Origin: SSSZ01 sp016790965
GTDB lineage: Bacteria; Pseudomonadota; Gammaproteobacteria; Burkholderiales; Rhodocyclaceae
Length of the DNA: 64,000 nucleotides
Direction of reading: 5' to 3'
Assembly (NCBI GenBank): GCA_016790965.1
Contig: JAEUNZ010000012.1
Span: 62,001-126,000 of the forward strand
Part shown: in pieces, positions 14,608-22,458 of the stretch
How the letters are laid out: each line of letters starts with the position of its first letter
Numbering within the stretch: position 1 is the first letter of the stretch
Notes under the pieces: generated by a model
Seen by the model: only the letters and a program-made list of their open reading frames with translations
Databases searched by the model: none
What the model was told of the DNA's origin: nothing
Program-made: the position numbers and the translations under genes

Positions 14608-17364
14608 TTGTCATTGTTTCGCGTCCTCTTGCTTGCCGTCCTTTTCGCCGCTGGCCGTGGGGTCGCCGGCGAGGCGGTGGTCGTGCAACTGGTCTGGAAG
14701 CACCAGTTCGAGTTCGCGGCCTTCTACGCCGCCGAAGCCGAAGGCTACTATCGCGAGGCGGGTCTCGAAGTCAGCTTGCGGGAGGGAGGGCCCGGCATCG
14801 ACGCGGTGAGGGAAGTGGTGGAAGGGCGGGCCGACGTCGGGGTCGGCACCTCGGCCCTGGTCGTCGAGCGTTCGCAGGGCAAGCCGGTCGTCGCCCTGGC
14901 CACCCTCATGCAGCATTCGCCCGTCGCCCTGCTGGCCCGGCGTGCGGGAGGGGTTGCCAGCGTGCACGATCTGGCCGGGCGGGCCGTCGCCGTGGACCCC
15001 CATACCCGGGACGAAATCGAGGCTTATCTCAAAGCAGCGGGCCTGCGTCCGGAACAGATTCGCCTGGTAGATCAGCCCGATTGGACCCTCGATTCCCTGG
15101 AGCGTGGCGCTGTCGCGGCCAAGGTGGTCTACCTGTCCAACGAACCCTTCCTGGTGCGCGGGCGGGAACACGAATTCCTGCTGCTCACGCCTCGTTCGGC
15201 GGGGATCGACCTGTTCGGCAACATGCTGTTTACCAGCGAGAGCACCCTGCGGCACCGGCCGGGGGTGGTGGAGGCCCTGCGCAAGGCGACCCTCAGGGGG
15301 TTGGAGTACGCCCTGGCTCACCCCGAGCGGGTGGCGGACCTGATCCTGGAGCGCTACAACAGCCAGGACAAGTCCCGTCCCCACTTGCTCTACGAAGCTG
15401 CCCAGATTCGCGAACTGACCCGGCCGGATCTGGTGGAGCCGGGCTATATGAGTCCCGGCCGCTGGCGCCACGTGGTCGAGGTCTACGCCAGTCGTGGCAA
15501 AGTGCCGGAGGACTTTTCCCTAGAGGGATTCCTCTACGACCCTCACCCGCGTACAGTCCCCGGCTGGATGACCTGGACCACCGCAGGGGCACTCCTCCTT
15601 GCCCTGGGAGCCTGGATCGTCGTGGCCCGCATGCGCCGTCTGAATCGCAAGCTTCAGGCCGAAATCGCCGAACGCCAGGCGATGCAGCAGGCCCTGCACG
15701 CCAGCGAGGGCAAGTACCGCGAACTGGTACTCAACGCCAATGCGGTCATCGTGCGCCTGACGCCCGACGGTCGCATCGATTACTTCAACGAGGTGGCGGA
15801 AAAGGTCTTCGGGTATCAGGAAGCGGAAATTCTGGGGCAGCCCGCCCTGGGCACCATCGTCCCGCCGCGGGAACACGACGACGGCCGCGATCTGGGCGTC
15901 CTGCTCGCCGCGGTGCTGGCCGACCCCCAACGCCATGCGGTCAACGAAAATGAAAACCTGACTCGGGACGGGCGGCGTCTGTGGGTGCGCTGGGCCAATC
16001 GCGGCATCGTCGACGGGGAGGGCCGTCTGACGGGCATCCTGTCCATCGGCCACGACATCACCGAGCAGCACCGCCTGGAGGCCGAACTGGCCGACCACCG
16101 CCAGCACCTGGAAGCCATGGTCGCCGCGCGTACGGCGGAGCTGTCCCTAGCCAAGGAGGCGGCGGAAGCGGCCAGTCGCGCCAAGAGCAGTTTTCTCACT
16201 AATATGAGCCACGAGTTGCGCACGCCATTCCACGGCATTCTGGGGGCCATCACCCTGGCCCGGTCGCGCATGGCCGACTCCAAGGGCAAGGAACTCCTGG
16301 ATCGCGCCAAGAACGCCACCAACCATCTGCTGCGGGTCATCAACGACATCCTCGACATTTCCCGCATCGAGGCCGAGCGCCTGGAAATCGAGAGCACCGA
16401 GTTCTGCCTTCTGCCCATCGTCGAAAATCTCACCAGTCTCTTGGGGCAGACCGCCCGCGGCAAAGGCATCGCTCTTGCCTTCGACCTGGCGCCGGACCTC
16501 GCCACCCTGCGCCTGCTGGGGGATCCCCTGCGCCTGACCCAGGTGCTCATCAACCTGGTCGGAAACGCGGTGAAATTCACCGAGCAGGGGGAGGTCGCAC
16601 TGCGCATCAGCGAGGGGGTGCGGGAGGGGCTTCGCCATCGGCTGCGCTTCGAAGTGGAAGACAGCGGCATCGGTATCCCACCCGAGGCCCTGGCCAGGTT
16701 ATTCACGGCCTTCGAGCAGGGTGACGGCTCCATGACCCGCCGCTACGGCGGGACGGGACTCGGCCTGGCCATCAGTCGACGCCTCGTGCAATTGATGGGT
16801 GGCGAAATCGGCGTGCACAGCGCGCCGGGGGAGGGCAGCAGCTTCTGGTTCGAACTCGAATTCTGCGAAACCGGGGCGCCCGGCCCCGTGCCGCAGGCTT
16901 CCGCCCAGGTCCAGGCGCAGCGTTTGCGAAGGGACCATGGCGGCAAGCGCATCCTGGTGGTCGAGGACGACCCGGTGAATCAGGAAGTCGCCCGCACCAT
17001 GCTGGAAGACGCGGGTCTGCTGGCGGACCTGGCCGGCGACGGCGAGGAGGGTGTGCGCCGGGCTGGCGCGCAGCGCTACGCCCTGATTCTCATGGACATG
17101 CAAATGCCGGTGATGAACGGCCTCGATGCCACCTTGCTCATCCGGGCCGGCTCCATCAACGCGACGACGCCCATCCTGGCCATGACCGCCAATGCCTTCG
17201 CCGAAGATCGGGAACGTTGCCTGGAGGCCGGCATGAACGACCACATCGCCAAACCGGTGGTGCCCGAACGCCTGTACCAGGTTGTGGCCGACTGGTTGGA
17301 TCGGGGCAGCCCGGATGGGGAGTCACCCCAGGGGCAGCGTTCCCCCGTCGACCACCCGTCGTAG
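14608..17364 (+). CDS. Hybrid sensor histidine kinase with periplasmic NMT1/THI5-like sensor
   Basis: A 918-residue membrane kinase. After a signal sequence comes a periplasmic binding-protein domain of the NMT1/THI5 type (about 22-305; VQLVWKHQFEFAAFYAAEAE, ADVGVGTSALVVERSQGKPV), then one membrane helix (~315-335), a PAS/PAC domain (~360-490), a coiled coil, a HisKA domain with phospho-His in FLTNMSHELRTPFHG, and a HATPase domain (NLVGNAVKFT, DSGIGIP, GGTGLGLAIS). A C-terminal receiver follows, with phospho-acceptor Asp in ILMDMQMP and conserved Lys in AKPV. The ligand is unknown; relatives bind pyrimidine precursors, taurine or nitrate. The start is a TTG; no in-frame ATG lies upstream. The last ~42 nt overlap the convergent Lrp gene. 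No output regulator is next to it. Confidence 0.9.
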   Translation: MSLFRVLLLAVLFAAGRGVAGEAVVVQLVWKHQFEFAAFYAAEAEGYYREAGLEVSLREGGPGIDAVREVVEGRADVGVGTSALVVERSQGKPVVALATLMQHSPVALLARRAGGVASVHDLAGRAVAVDPHTRDEIEAYLKAAGLRPEQIRLVDQPDWTLDSLERGAVAAKVVYLSNEPFLVRGREHEFLLLTPRSAGIDLFGNMLFTSESTLRHRPGVVEALRKATLRGLEYALAHPERVADLILERYNSQDKSRPHLLYEAAQIRELTRPDLVEPGYMSPGRWRHVVEVYASRGKVPEDFSLEGFLYDPHPRTVPGWMTWTTAGALLLALGAWIVVARMRRLNRKLQAEIAERQAMQQALHASEGKYRELVLNANAVIVRLTPDGRIDYFNEVAEKVFGYQEAEILGQPALGTIVPPREHDDGRDLGVLLAAVLADPQRHAVNENENLTRDGRRLWVRWANRGIVDGEGRLTGILSIGHDITEQHRLEAELADHRQHLEAMVAARTAELSLAKEAAEAASRAKSSFLTNMSHELRTPFHGILGAITLARSRMADSKGKELLDRAKNATNHLLRVINDILDISRIEAERLEIESTEFCLLPIVENLTSLLGQTARGKGIALAFDLAPDLATLRLLGDPLRLTQVLINLVGNAVKFTEQGEVALRISEGVREGLRHRLRFEVEDSGIGIPPEALARLFTAFEQGDGSMTRRYGGTGLGLAISRRLVQLMGGEIGVHSAPGEGSSFWFELEFCETGAPGPVPQASAQVQAQRLRRDHGGKRILVVEDDPVNQEVARTMLEDAGLLADLAGDGEEGVRRAGAQRYALILMDMQMPVMNGLDATLLIRAGSINATTPILAMTANAFAEDRERCLEAGMNDHIAKPVVPERLYQVVADWLDRGSPDGESPQGQRSPVDHPS

Positions 17365-17787
17365 CACGAAGCTCGAATGCACCCCCGTCACCCCGGGGAT
17401 GCGCGTGATGCGGTTGAGCAATAAATCCTGGTAGGCATCCATGTCCTTCACCACCACCTTGAGTTGGTAGTCGGCGGATTGCCCGGTGATGAGCAGGCAC
17501 TCCAGCACTTCGGGGATTTCCCGTACGGCGGCCTCGAAGGCCTTGAAGCGCTCCGGCGTGTGCTGATCCATGGAGATATGAATGAGGGCCATGAGCGACA
17601 GGCCGAGGGCCTTGGCGTTGAGTACCGCCCGGTAGCCGGCGATGAGACCGGCTTCCTCCAGTGCCCGCACCCGCCGCAGGCAGGGGGAGGGAGAAAGGCC
17701 GATGGTGTCGGCGAGATCCTGGTTGCTGATGCGGCCGTCCTGTTGCAGGAGGGCGAGGATCTGGCGATCGTAGCGGTCGAGTTCCAT
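17323..17787 (-). CDS. Lrp/AsnC family transcriptional regulator
   Basis: A 154-residue regulator beginning MELDRYDRQILALLQQDGRI. An N-terminal winged helix-turn-helix (LADTIGLSPSPCLRRVRALE, residues ~24-43) is followed by a RAM/ligand-binding domain (MALIHISMDQHTPERFKAFE, ITGQSADYQLKVVVKDMDAY). The ATG at 17787 is the family start; the frame continues upstream for 24 codons but those cover the operator region. It is divergent from leuA, and a 43-bp palindrome lies between the two. It probably controls itself and leuA in response to an amino acid, which would make it a local leucine-type regulator; this is inference. Its 3' end overlaps the hybrid kinase gene on the other strand. Confidence 0.9.
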   Translation of the reverse strand: MELDRYDRQILALLQQDGRISNQDLADTIGLSPSPCLRRVRALEEAGLIAGYRAVLNAKALGLSLMALIHISMDQHTPERFKAFEAAVREIPEVLECLLITGQSADYQLKVVVKDMDAYQDLLLNRITRIPGVTGVHSSFVLRRVVDGGTLPLG

Positions 17788-17824
17788 GGTATGGCGTGTT
17801 GGCAATGATTGGTTAAACAAATAT

Positions 17825-17867
17825 CCGTTGTTTTGGCGAAATACGCAATATTCTGCCAAAACAACGG
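17825..17867. promoter_or_regulatory. 43-bp palindrome, candidate operator between Lrp gene and leuA
   Basis: CCGTTGTTTTGGC at 17825-17837 is mirrored perfectly by GCCAAAACAACGG at 17855-17867; inside, AATA and TATT continue the symmetry. It lies 38-80 bp upstream of the regulator ATG and 93 bp upstream of leuA. It is AT-rich in its centre as Lrp-type sites are. Confidence 0.7.
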
Positions 17868-17959
17868 CGAATCACGGCAAAGAACGCAAGCACCTGCCAC
17901 GGGCTTTTGCGTACGATGGGGTCCATCGAAAACAAGCACCCCAGCCCCCGGAGCCCGCT

Positions 17960-19657
17960 ATGTTGACTGACCCTTCCCGCAAGTATTCCGCCTTCCCCCC
18001 GGTCGCCCTCGCCGATCGCCAATGGCCCGGCCGCGTCATCGACAAGCCGCCGGTGTGGATGAGCACCGACCTCCGCGATGGCAACCAGTCCCTCTTCGAG
18101 CCCATGAACGGCGAGCGCAAGATGCGCATGTTCAAGACCCTCTGCGCCATCGGCTTCAAGGAGATCGAGGTGGCCTTTCCCTCGGCTTCCCAGACCGATT
18201 TCGACTTCGTGCGGAGCCTCATCGAGGATGGGCACATCCCGGAAGACGTCACCATCGAGGTCCTCACCCAGGCCCGGGAACATCTCATCCGCCGCACCAT
18301 GGAATCCTTGAAGGGTGCCCGGCGGGCCATCGTCCATGTCTATAACGCCACCTCGAAGCCCTTCCGCGACATCGTCTTCGGCATGAGCAAGGCCGAGGTG
18401 GTGGCCATGGCCGTGGATGCGGTGACCCTCATCAAGCAATTGGCGGCAGAGCAGCCGGAGACCGAGTTCATCCTCGAATACAGCCCGGAAACCTTCACCG
18501 CCACGGAACTCGACTTCGCCTTGGAGGTTTGCGATGCGGTCACCGCCGCCTGGGGCGCCACGCCGGACAAGCCGGTGATCCTCAACCTCCCGACCACGGT
18601 GGAAGTCGCCACGCCCAACGTGTACGCCGATCAGATCGAGTGGATGCACCGCCACCTCGCCCGCCGCGACAGCGTCGTCTTGAGCCTCCATCCCCACAAC
18701 GACCGCGGCACGGCGGTGGCCGCCGCCGAGCTCGGTCTCATGGCCGGCGCCGACCGCGTCGAGGGCTGTCTCTTCGGCAACGGGGAGCGCACTGGCAACG
18801 TCGATATCGTCACCCTCGCCTTGAACATGTACACCCAGGGCGTGCACCCCGGTCTCGACTTTTCGGACATCAACGCCGTCGCCCGTACCGTCGAGCACTG
18901 CAACCAGTTGCCCATCCATCCACGGCATCCCTACGTGGGTGACCTCGTGTTCACCGCCTTCTCCGGCTCCCACCAGGATGCCATCAAGAAGGGCTTCGCC
19001 GCTCAAAAGGCCCAAAGCGAAGAAATTCAGCCGTGGAACGTGCCCTACCTCCCCATCGATCCTGCCGACGTGGGGCGCAGCTACGACTCCGTGATCCGGG
19101 TCAACAGCCAGTCGGGCAAGGGTGGCATCGCCTACCTCATGGAGAGCGAGTACGGCGTGGTCATGCCCCGCCGTCTGCAGGTGGAGTTCTCCGGCGTCGT
19201 CCAGGCCCACACCGACGCCCATGGCGGCGAGGTGAGCGCCAGCGACATCTGGCGCCTCTTCGAGGACACCTACATGGGCCGCGAGGTAGCGGTGCGTTAC
19301 GTCGAGCACCATCTTTTCGAACACGGTAGCGCCCAGGGCATCCGCCTCACGGTGGAAGTGAACGGCGTAGCCCATCGCCTCGCCGGCGAAGGCAACGGCC
19401 CCATCGACGCCGCAGCGCACGCCTTGCGCGGACTCGGCATCGCCCTCCAGGTGCGCAGCTACGAGGAGCGTTCCATGGGCGCCAGCCAGGACGCGGGCAA
19501 TGCCCGGGCCTGCGCCTTCCTCGAAGTCGCCCGCCCCAGCGGCGGCGGCGACTGCTACGGCGTCGGCATAGACGGCAACATCGTCACGGCGTCGATCAAG
19601 GCCTTGGTCAGTGCGGCCAATCGGGCGGGGTTCGAGGCCCTGGCCCTGGCGGCGTAG
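17960..19657 (+). CDS. leuA: 2-isopropylmalate synthase (LeuA, long type)
   Basis: A 565-residue enzyme that condenses acetyl-CoA with 2-ketoisovalerate, the first committed step of leucine synthesis. It starts MLTDPSRKYSAFPPVALADR; the TIM barrel carries WMSTDLRDGNQSL (metal Asp and catalytic Arg), VLSLHPHNDRGTAVA (metal His pair region) and GCLFGNGERTGNVDI. The regulatory LeuA dimer domain covers the last ~130 residues and ends GNIVTASIKALVSAANRAGF, the leucine feedback region. Length and motifs match the LeuA2-type (about 560 residues). The frame stays open upstream, but ATG 17960 is the family start. It is divergent from an Lrp-type regulator. Confidence 0.96.
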   Translation: MLTDPSRKYSAFPPVALADRQWPGRVIDKPPVWMSTDLRDGNQSLFEPMNGERKMRMFKTLCAIGFKEIEVAFPSASQTDFDFVRSLIEDGHIPEDVTIEVLTQAREHLIRRTMESLKGARRAIVHVYNATSKPFRDIVFGMSKAEVVAMAVDAVTLIKQLAAEQPETEFILEYSPETFTATELDFALEVCDAVTAAWGATPDKPVILNLPTTVEVATPNVYADQIEWMHRHLARRDSVVLSLHPHNDRGTAVAAAELGLMAGADRVEGCLFGNGERTGNVDIVTLALNMYTQGVHPGLDFSDINAVARTVEHCNQLPIHPRHPYVGDLVFTAFSGSHQDAIKKGFAAQKAQSEEIQPWNVPYLPIDPADVGRSYDSVIRVNSQSGKGGIAYLMESEYGVVMPRRLQVEFSGVVQAHTDAHGGEVSASDIWRLFEDTYMGREVAVRYVEHHLFEHGSAQGIRLTVEVNGVAHRLAGEGNGPIDAAAHALRGLGIALQVRSYEERSMGASQDAGNARACAFLEVARPSGGGDCYGVGIDGNIVTASIKALVSAANRAGFEALALAA

Positions 19658-19977
19658 CAGCTTCCCCCGGGAGGCGCACCGCCTGGACTTCGCGGCCTTC
19701 TCCCCTCTGGCGAAGGCCTGACCCCGGGGAATCCGCCGCGAAGCCGATTCGCCGATTCGCGCCATTGGAGACAGTGGGGCGACGCTTGCTCCGGAACGCA
19801 ACATTTTCTTTGCCTTTGCCTCGCGGATGGCGCATAGTGCGCGCCAGCGATTTTCAAGTAGTGTCGTGTCAGGTTCAGTACCCGCAGTTCTGCGGCGATC
19901 TTTCCGTATTCCAGCGCCGTCTTGAGTTTCGCCCCCCGGGGCTATCCCCTCATTCTGTTTTTTTGGAGATTCAAGAT
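19658..19977. other. Intergenic region: leuA 3' flank and cspA leader
   Basis: I see no gene in these 320 bases. A hairpin (GCCTTC mirrored by GAAGGC around 19700-19725) lacks a T run. The distal part must hold the cspA promoter and long leader; a T-rich stretch and TTGGAGA ribosome-binding sequence stand just before the cspA ATG, and a GC hairpin (CCCCCGGGG) lies at about 19934-19941. Confidence 0.5.
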
Positions 19978-20181
19978 ATGGCAGCAGGTACCGTCAAGTG
20001 GTTCAACGATTCCAAGGGCTTCGGCTTCATCACCCCGGACGCCGGCGGCGACGATCTTTTCGCCCATTTTTCCGCCATCCAGTCCCAGGGTTTCAAGACC
20101 CTGGCTGAAGGCCAGCGCGTGACCTTCGACGTCACCACCGGCCCCAAGGGCCAGCAGGCGACCAACATCCGCGCCGCCTGA
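19978..20181 (+). CDS. cspA: Cold-shock protein, CspA family
   Basis: A 67-residue single OB-fold RNA chaperone. Both RNA-binding motifs are present: RNP1 GFGFITPD (residues 14-21) and RNP2-like LFAHFSAI (27-34). Length and sequence match CspA-type proteins. It starts at ATG 19978 with TTGGAGA upstream and has a leader probably well over 100 nt, as is usual for cold-shock genes. It is followed by a strong terminator, then by a second infA; both would help translation at low temperature. Confidence 0.95.
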   Translation: MAAGTVKWFNDSKGFGFITPDAGGDDLFAHFSAIQSQGFKTLAEGQRVTFDVTTGPKGQQATNIRAA

Positions 20182-20233
20182 GCGGCGCCCTCCTGGCACG
20201 GGGCAAGCCCCGCGCCTGAGTCCCCTGGACGAG

Positions 20234-20261
20234 ACCCGGCTTTCGCCGGGTTTTTTATTTT
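20234..20261 (+). terminator. Rho-independent terminator of cspA
   Basis: ACCCGGC and GCCGGGT form a 7-bp stem around TTTC, followed by a long T-rich tail. It ends about 25 nt before the infA start. Confidence 0.92.
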
Positions 20262-20285
20262 CCGCCGGACCCCGGAGGTGCCTTC

Positions 20286-20543
20286 ATGGCCAAGGAAGAA
20301 CTCATCGAAATGCAGGGCGTCGTGAACGAAGTGATGCCTGATTCCCGTTTTCTCGTCACGCTGGACAACGGCCACACCCTAGTGGCCTACACCGCGGGCA
20401 AGATGCGTAAGCACCACATCCGCATCCTGGCCGGCGACAAGGTTTCCCTGGAGCTTTCCCCCTACGACCTTTCCAAGGGGCGCATCACCTTCCGCCATCT
20501 GGAAGGGCGTCCACCCATGGCGCCTCGCGGCCAGCGCCGCTGA
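20286..20543 (+). CDS. infA: Translation initiation factor IF-1, second-copy type
   Basis: An 85-residue OB-fold protein beginning MAKEELIEMQGVVNEVMPDS with the IF-1 signatures RFLVTLDNGHTLVAYTAGKM and IRILAGDKVSLELSPYDLSK. It is about 13 residues longer than classical IF-1, with a basic Pro/Arg tail (APRGQRR), as seen in the stand-alone infA copies of betaproteobacteria; the ribosomal-operon copy would lie elsewhere. It has a good ribosome-binding site (CGGAGGTG) directly after the cspA terminator, so it may use read-through or a promoter within the terminator region. Confidence 0.92.
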   Translation: MAKEELIEMQGVVNEVMPDSRFLVTLDNGHTLVAYTAGKMRKHHIRILAGDKVSLELSPYDLSKGRITFRHLEGRPPMAPRGQRR

Positions 20544-20667
20544 ATTCCAAGCGTCCTTTATCGGGCCGGCCCCGAGCTTGGGGGAAGGACTCGGGAAGAG
20601 CAGATTGCGGACGCGAAGGGTTGTTTTGCCCGGAGCCGCCCGTACAGCGGACCGGTTGCCGGCGCCT

Positions 20668-20831
20668 AGTAGTCAGTCACATAGGTTAAGCGATGTTCTG
20701 CCCGCCCCGCATCCCCGCTCGCTTTTTCGCTCATCCTCGCCATAGCTTCGGCTAGGGCTGCGGTTCGCTTCGCGCGATCGGGGTGCGGATGCGCGCCTCG
20801 GCATTCACGCAAACCTATCTGACTGACTACT
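20668..20831. repeat. 164-bp inverted-repeat element with 20-bp terminal repeats
   Basis: The left end AGTAGTCAGTCACATAGGTT (20668-20687) and right end AACCTATCTGACTGACTACT (20812-20831) are inverted copies differing at one base. The interior is also largely self-complementary: CGCATCCCCG near the left arm faces CGGGGTGCG near the right arm. A central hairpin GCCATAGC-TTCG-GCTAGGGC sits at the middle. No reading frame inside has coding character. It occupies half of the 327-nt space between infA and mobA. It looks like a MITE or REP-type element; no second copy with the same ends is in this window. Confidence 0.75.
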
Positions 20832-20870
20832 GGCTTTCCAGCCGAGAGCTTGGGACGCATTTCCGTGCCG

Positions 20871-21434
20871 TCAGCGCAAGGCCTCCGGCGTGTTCAAATT
20901 GCGGAAGGCGTCGGGGTCGGCGAACGCTACCCGTACCTGGCGGCGACTCTCCTGCCAGTCGATGACCCGCCTTCCACCGGCGGCCAGATATTCCGCCAGG
21001 GGGTCCGCCAGATCGCGGCTGCACAGGCAGAACGCCGCGTGGACGCGCCCTTCCGCCATGGCGACCGCCAATTCGGCCCCCGATTCGAGCAGGGCCACGC
21101 GCAGGCGCAATACCAGATCGACCGGAAAGAAAGGCGAATCGCAGGGGGCCATCACCACCAGCGGCGTACTTGCCGCGGCGAGCGCGGCGTGCAGGCCTGC
21201 CAGGGGACCGGCGAAATCCGGGATCGCGTCGCCGATGACCGGGTAACCCAGCGCCGTGTACGCCTCCCGATTGCGGTTGGCGTTGATGAGGAGCGTCTCC
21301 ACCTGGGGCGCCAGGCGTTCCGCCACCTGCTGCGCCAGGGGCCGGCCGCCGTAGTCCAGCAGCCCCTTGTCCGCACCGCCCATGCGACGGCCGAGACCTC
21401 CGGCCAGCACGACTCCCGTGACGCCCCTCGTCAT
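20871..21434 (-). CDS. mobA: Molybdenum cofactor guanylyltransferase MobA
   Basis: A 187-residue nucleotidyltransferase that joins GMP to Mo-molybdopterin to give the MGD cofactor of DMSO-reductase-family enzymes. The N-terminal GTP loop GVVLAGGLGRRMGGADKGLL is canonical; IPDFAGPLAGLHAAL and APCDSPFFP follow. The start MTRGVTGV at 21434 overlaps the stop of the DsrE gene by one base, so it is co-translated in a three-gene unit with the DsrE and GcvH-like genes. The tungsten enzyme later in the window uses a cofactor without GMP, so MobA points to further molybdoenzymes elsewhere in the genome. Confidence 0.93.
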   Translation of the reverse strand: MTRGVTGVVLAGGLGRRMGGADKGLLDYGGRPLAQQVAERLAPQVETLLINANRNREAYTALGYPVIGDAIPDFAGPLAGLHAALAAASTPLVVMAPCDSPFFPVDLVLRLRVALLESGAELAVAMAEGRVHAAFCLCSRDLADPLAEYLAAGGRRVIDWQESRRQVRVAFADPDAFRNLNTPEALR

Positions 21435-21823
21435 CAGAACACCAGGGTGCGCCAGGCCGGATCGAGGGTCCGGGCGACGAAGGCCGTGGCACCGGCGTGC
21501 CCGGCACACTGGGCAATGAAGGGCTCGCCGGGACCGACCCAGGCGGCGCCGGCCATGGAGCAGGCGTAGAGCTTGACGCCCTCCCGCGCCAGTTCGTCGA
21601 GAAAGCGCTGGATCGATTTCTCCCGCTCCGCAGTCGGGTAGGCGGAGGAGGCGATGCCCTCCACCAGCCAGCGTACCGCTGGTCCCGAAAAATGGATCTC
21701 CACTTCGTAATCCAGGGCCCGGGCCGCCAGGGCGTGCACCAGGGGGGTGACACAGAGGTCGGGCCGGTCGGGCGTCGCGCTGGCGATGAGCAGGGCAAGG
21801 CCGGTGGGGGCATCAGTCGGCAA
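21434..21823 (-). CDS. DsrE/DsrF-like family protein
   Basis: A 129-residue small cytosolic protein. The N-terminal LALLIASATPDRPDLCVTPL and the segment YEVEIHFSGPAVRWLVEG resemble the DsrE/F-like fold, and two cysteines lie in KLYACSMAG (near residue 87) and FIAQCAGHAG, the former where family members carry the sulfur-handling or conserved cysteine. Function is unknown; DsrE proteins carry sulfane sulfur in sulfur oxidation and tRNA thiolation, while many relatives are uncharacterised. It overlaps the GcvH-like gene upstream by 11 nt and mobA downstream by 1 nt. Confidence 0.75.
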   Translation of the reverse strand: MPTDAPTGLALLIASATPDRPDLCVTPLVHALAARALDYEVEIHFSGPAVRWLVEGIASSAYPTAEREKSIQRFLDELAREGVKLYACSMAGAAWVGPGEPFIAQCAGHAGATAFVARTLDPAWRTLVF

Positions 21824-22250
21824 AGCGGGCCTCCGGTTCCAGAGTGAGGATGTGGCGGCGGTAGGCGGCGCCGTCGAGCAGCAAGCTCCGCTCGGCGATC
21901 CAGGCGGTTGGTCGGGCCCGCACCATCCAACCGGCGCCGTAGGGATCGCAGTTCACCACGGTCGGTCTTTCCTCCGCCGCTTCGTTGCCCTCCAGTTGCA
22001 CGAAGGAAACGGGGGCATGGACGGCGATCACGGTCTTGCGGCTTTCCACCGTGCCCAGGCCGCGGCCGATGGCCACTTCGGCCCCGTTGGGCTTGGCTGT
22101 GAAGGCGATGACCTCGCCGGCCAGGAAAAGCCCGAAAGCCGTGGCGCCAATACGCACCTCGCCCCCGCCGATCTCCTGCACCCACATCTCGCTGCGGGGG
22201 CAGTAAAGGCGGTCATCGGGGATGAAGCCGTGGAAGGCGGTGTGGGGCAT
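21813..22250 (-). CDS. GcvH-like lipoyl-domain protein
   Basis: A 145-residue protein of the glycine-cleavage H fold. The lipoylation region reads RGLGTVESRKTVIAVHAP, with a Lys at the position of the lipoyl-lysine of GcvH (VESVKA). The N-terminal part (RLYCPRSEMWVQEIGGGEVR, IGATAFGLFLAGEVIAFTAK) matches the WV…VGIT…GD pattern of H proteins. The C-terminal VVNCDPYGAGWMVRARP matches the NxxPYxxGWL motif. No gcvT or gcvP is near; the neighbours are a DsrE protein and mobA, so it may act in sulfur transfer or another lipoate-bound route rather than glycine cleavage. This is inference. Confidence 0.8.
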   Translation of the reverse strand: MPHTAFHGFIPDDRLYCPRSEMWVQEIGGGEVRIGATAFGLFLAGEVIAFTAKPNGAEVAIGRGLGTVESRKTVIAVHAPVSFVQLEGNEAAEERPTVVNCDPYGAGWMVRARPTAWIAERSLLLDGAAYRRHILTLEPEARFAD

Positions 22251-22295
22251 GGCGGGAGTTTACCCGTATCGCCCTGCCTGCCGATGTTCGTTCAT

Positions 22296-22405
22296 CCTGG
22301 AAACCTCGGAGCGGTGCCCCACGGGGGGAGTGACCCCGAGTGGCCTAGAACTCCGGGGAGGGATGTATTCCGGGTATCGGCGGCGGCTAACCGAAGTTTC
22401 CTGGT
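22296..22405. repeat. Possible diverged member of the CCTGGAAACCTC repeat family
   Basis: The segment starts CCTGGAAACCTCGG and ends CCGAAGTTTCCTGG, an imperfect inverted pair resembling the ends of the three clear copies at 23219, 26893 and 34562. The interior is unrelated to theirs and is GC-rich with its own short dyads. It lies between the GcvH-like gene start and the tRNA gene. Confidence 0.35.
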
Positions 22406-22458
22406 TATGCACCGTGGAGGGCCAAGCGGCCCCGCTAACTGTGGCGTACAGGATTTGA

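Noticed and set aside
17813..19804. 663-codon minus-strand open frame over leuA
   Set aside because: Antisense shadow; leuA is fully conserved on the plus strand.
20544..20870. Small RNA or attenuator in the infA-mobA gap
   Set aside because: The dominant structure is the terminal inverted repeat of a MITE-like element; no promoter or terminator arrangement supports an independent RNA gene, though transcription cannot be excluded.
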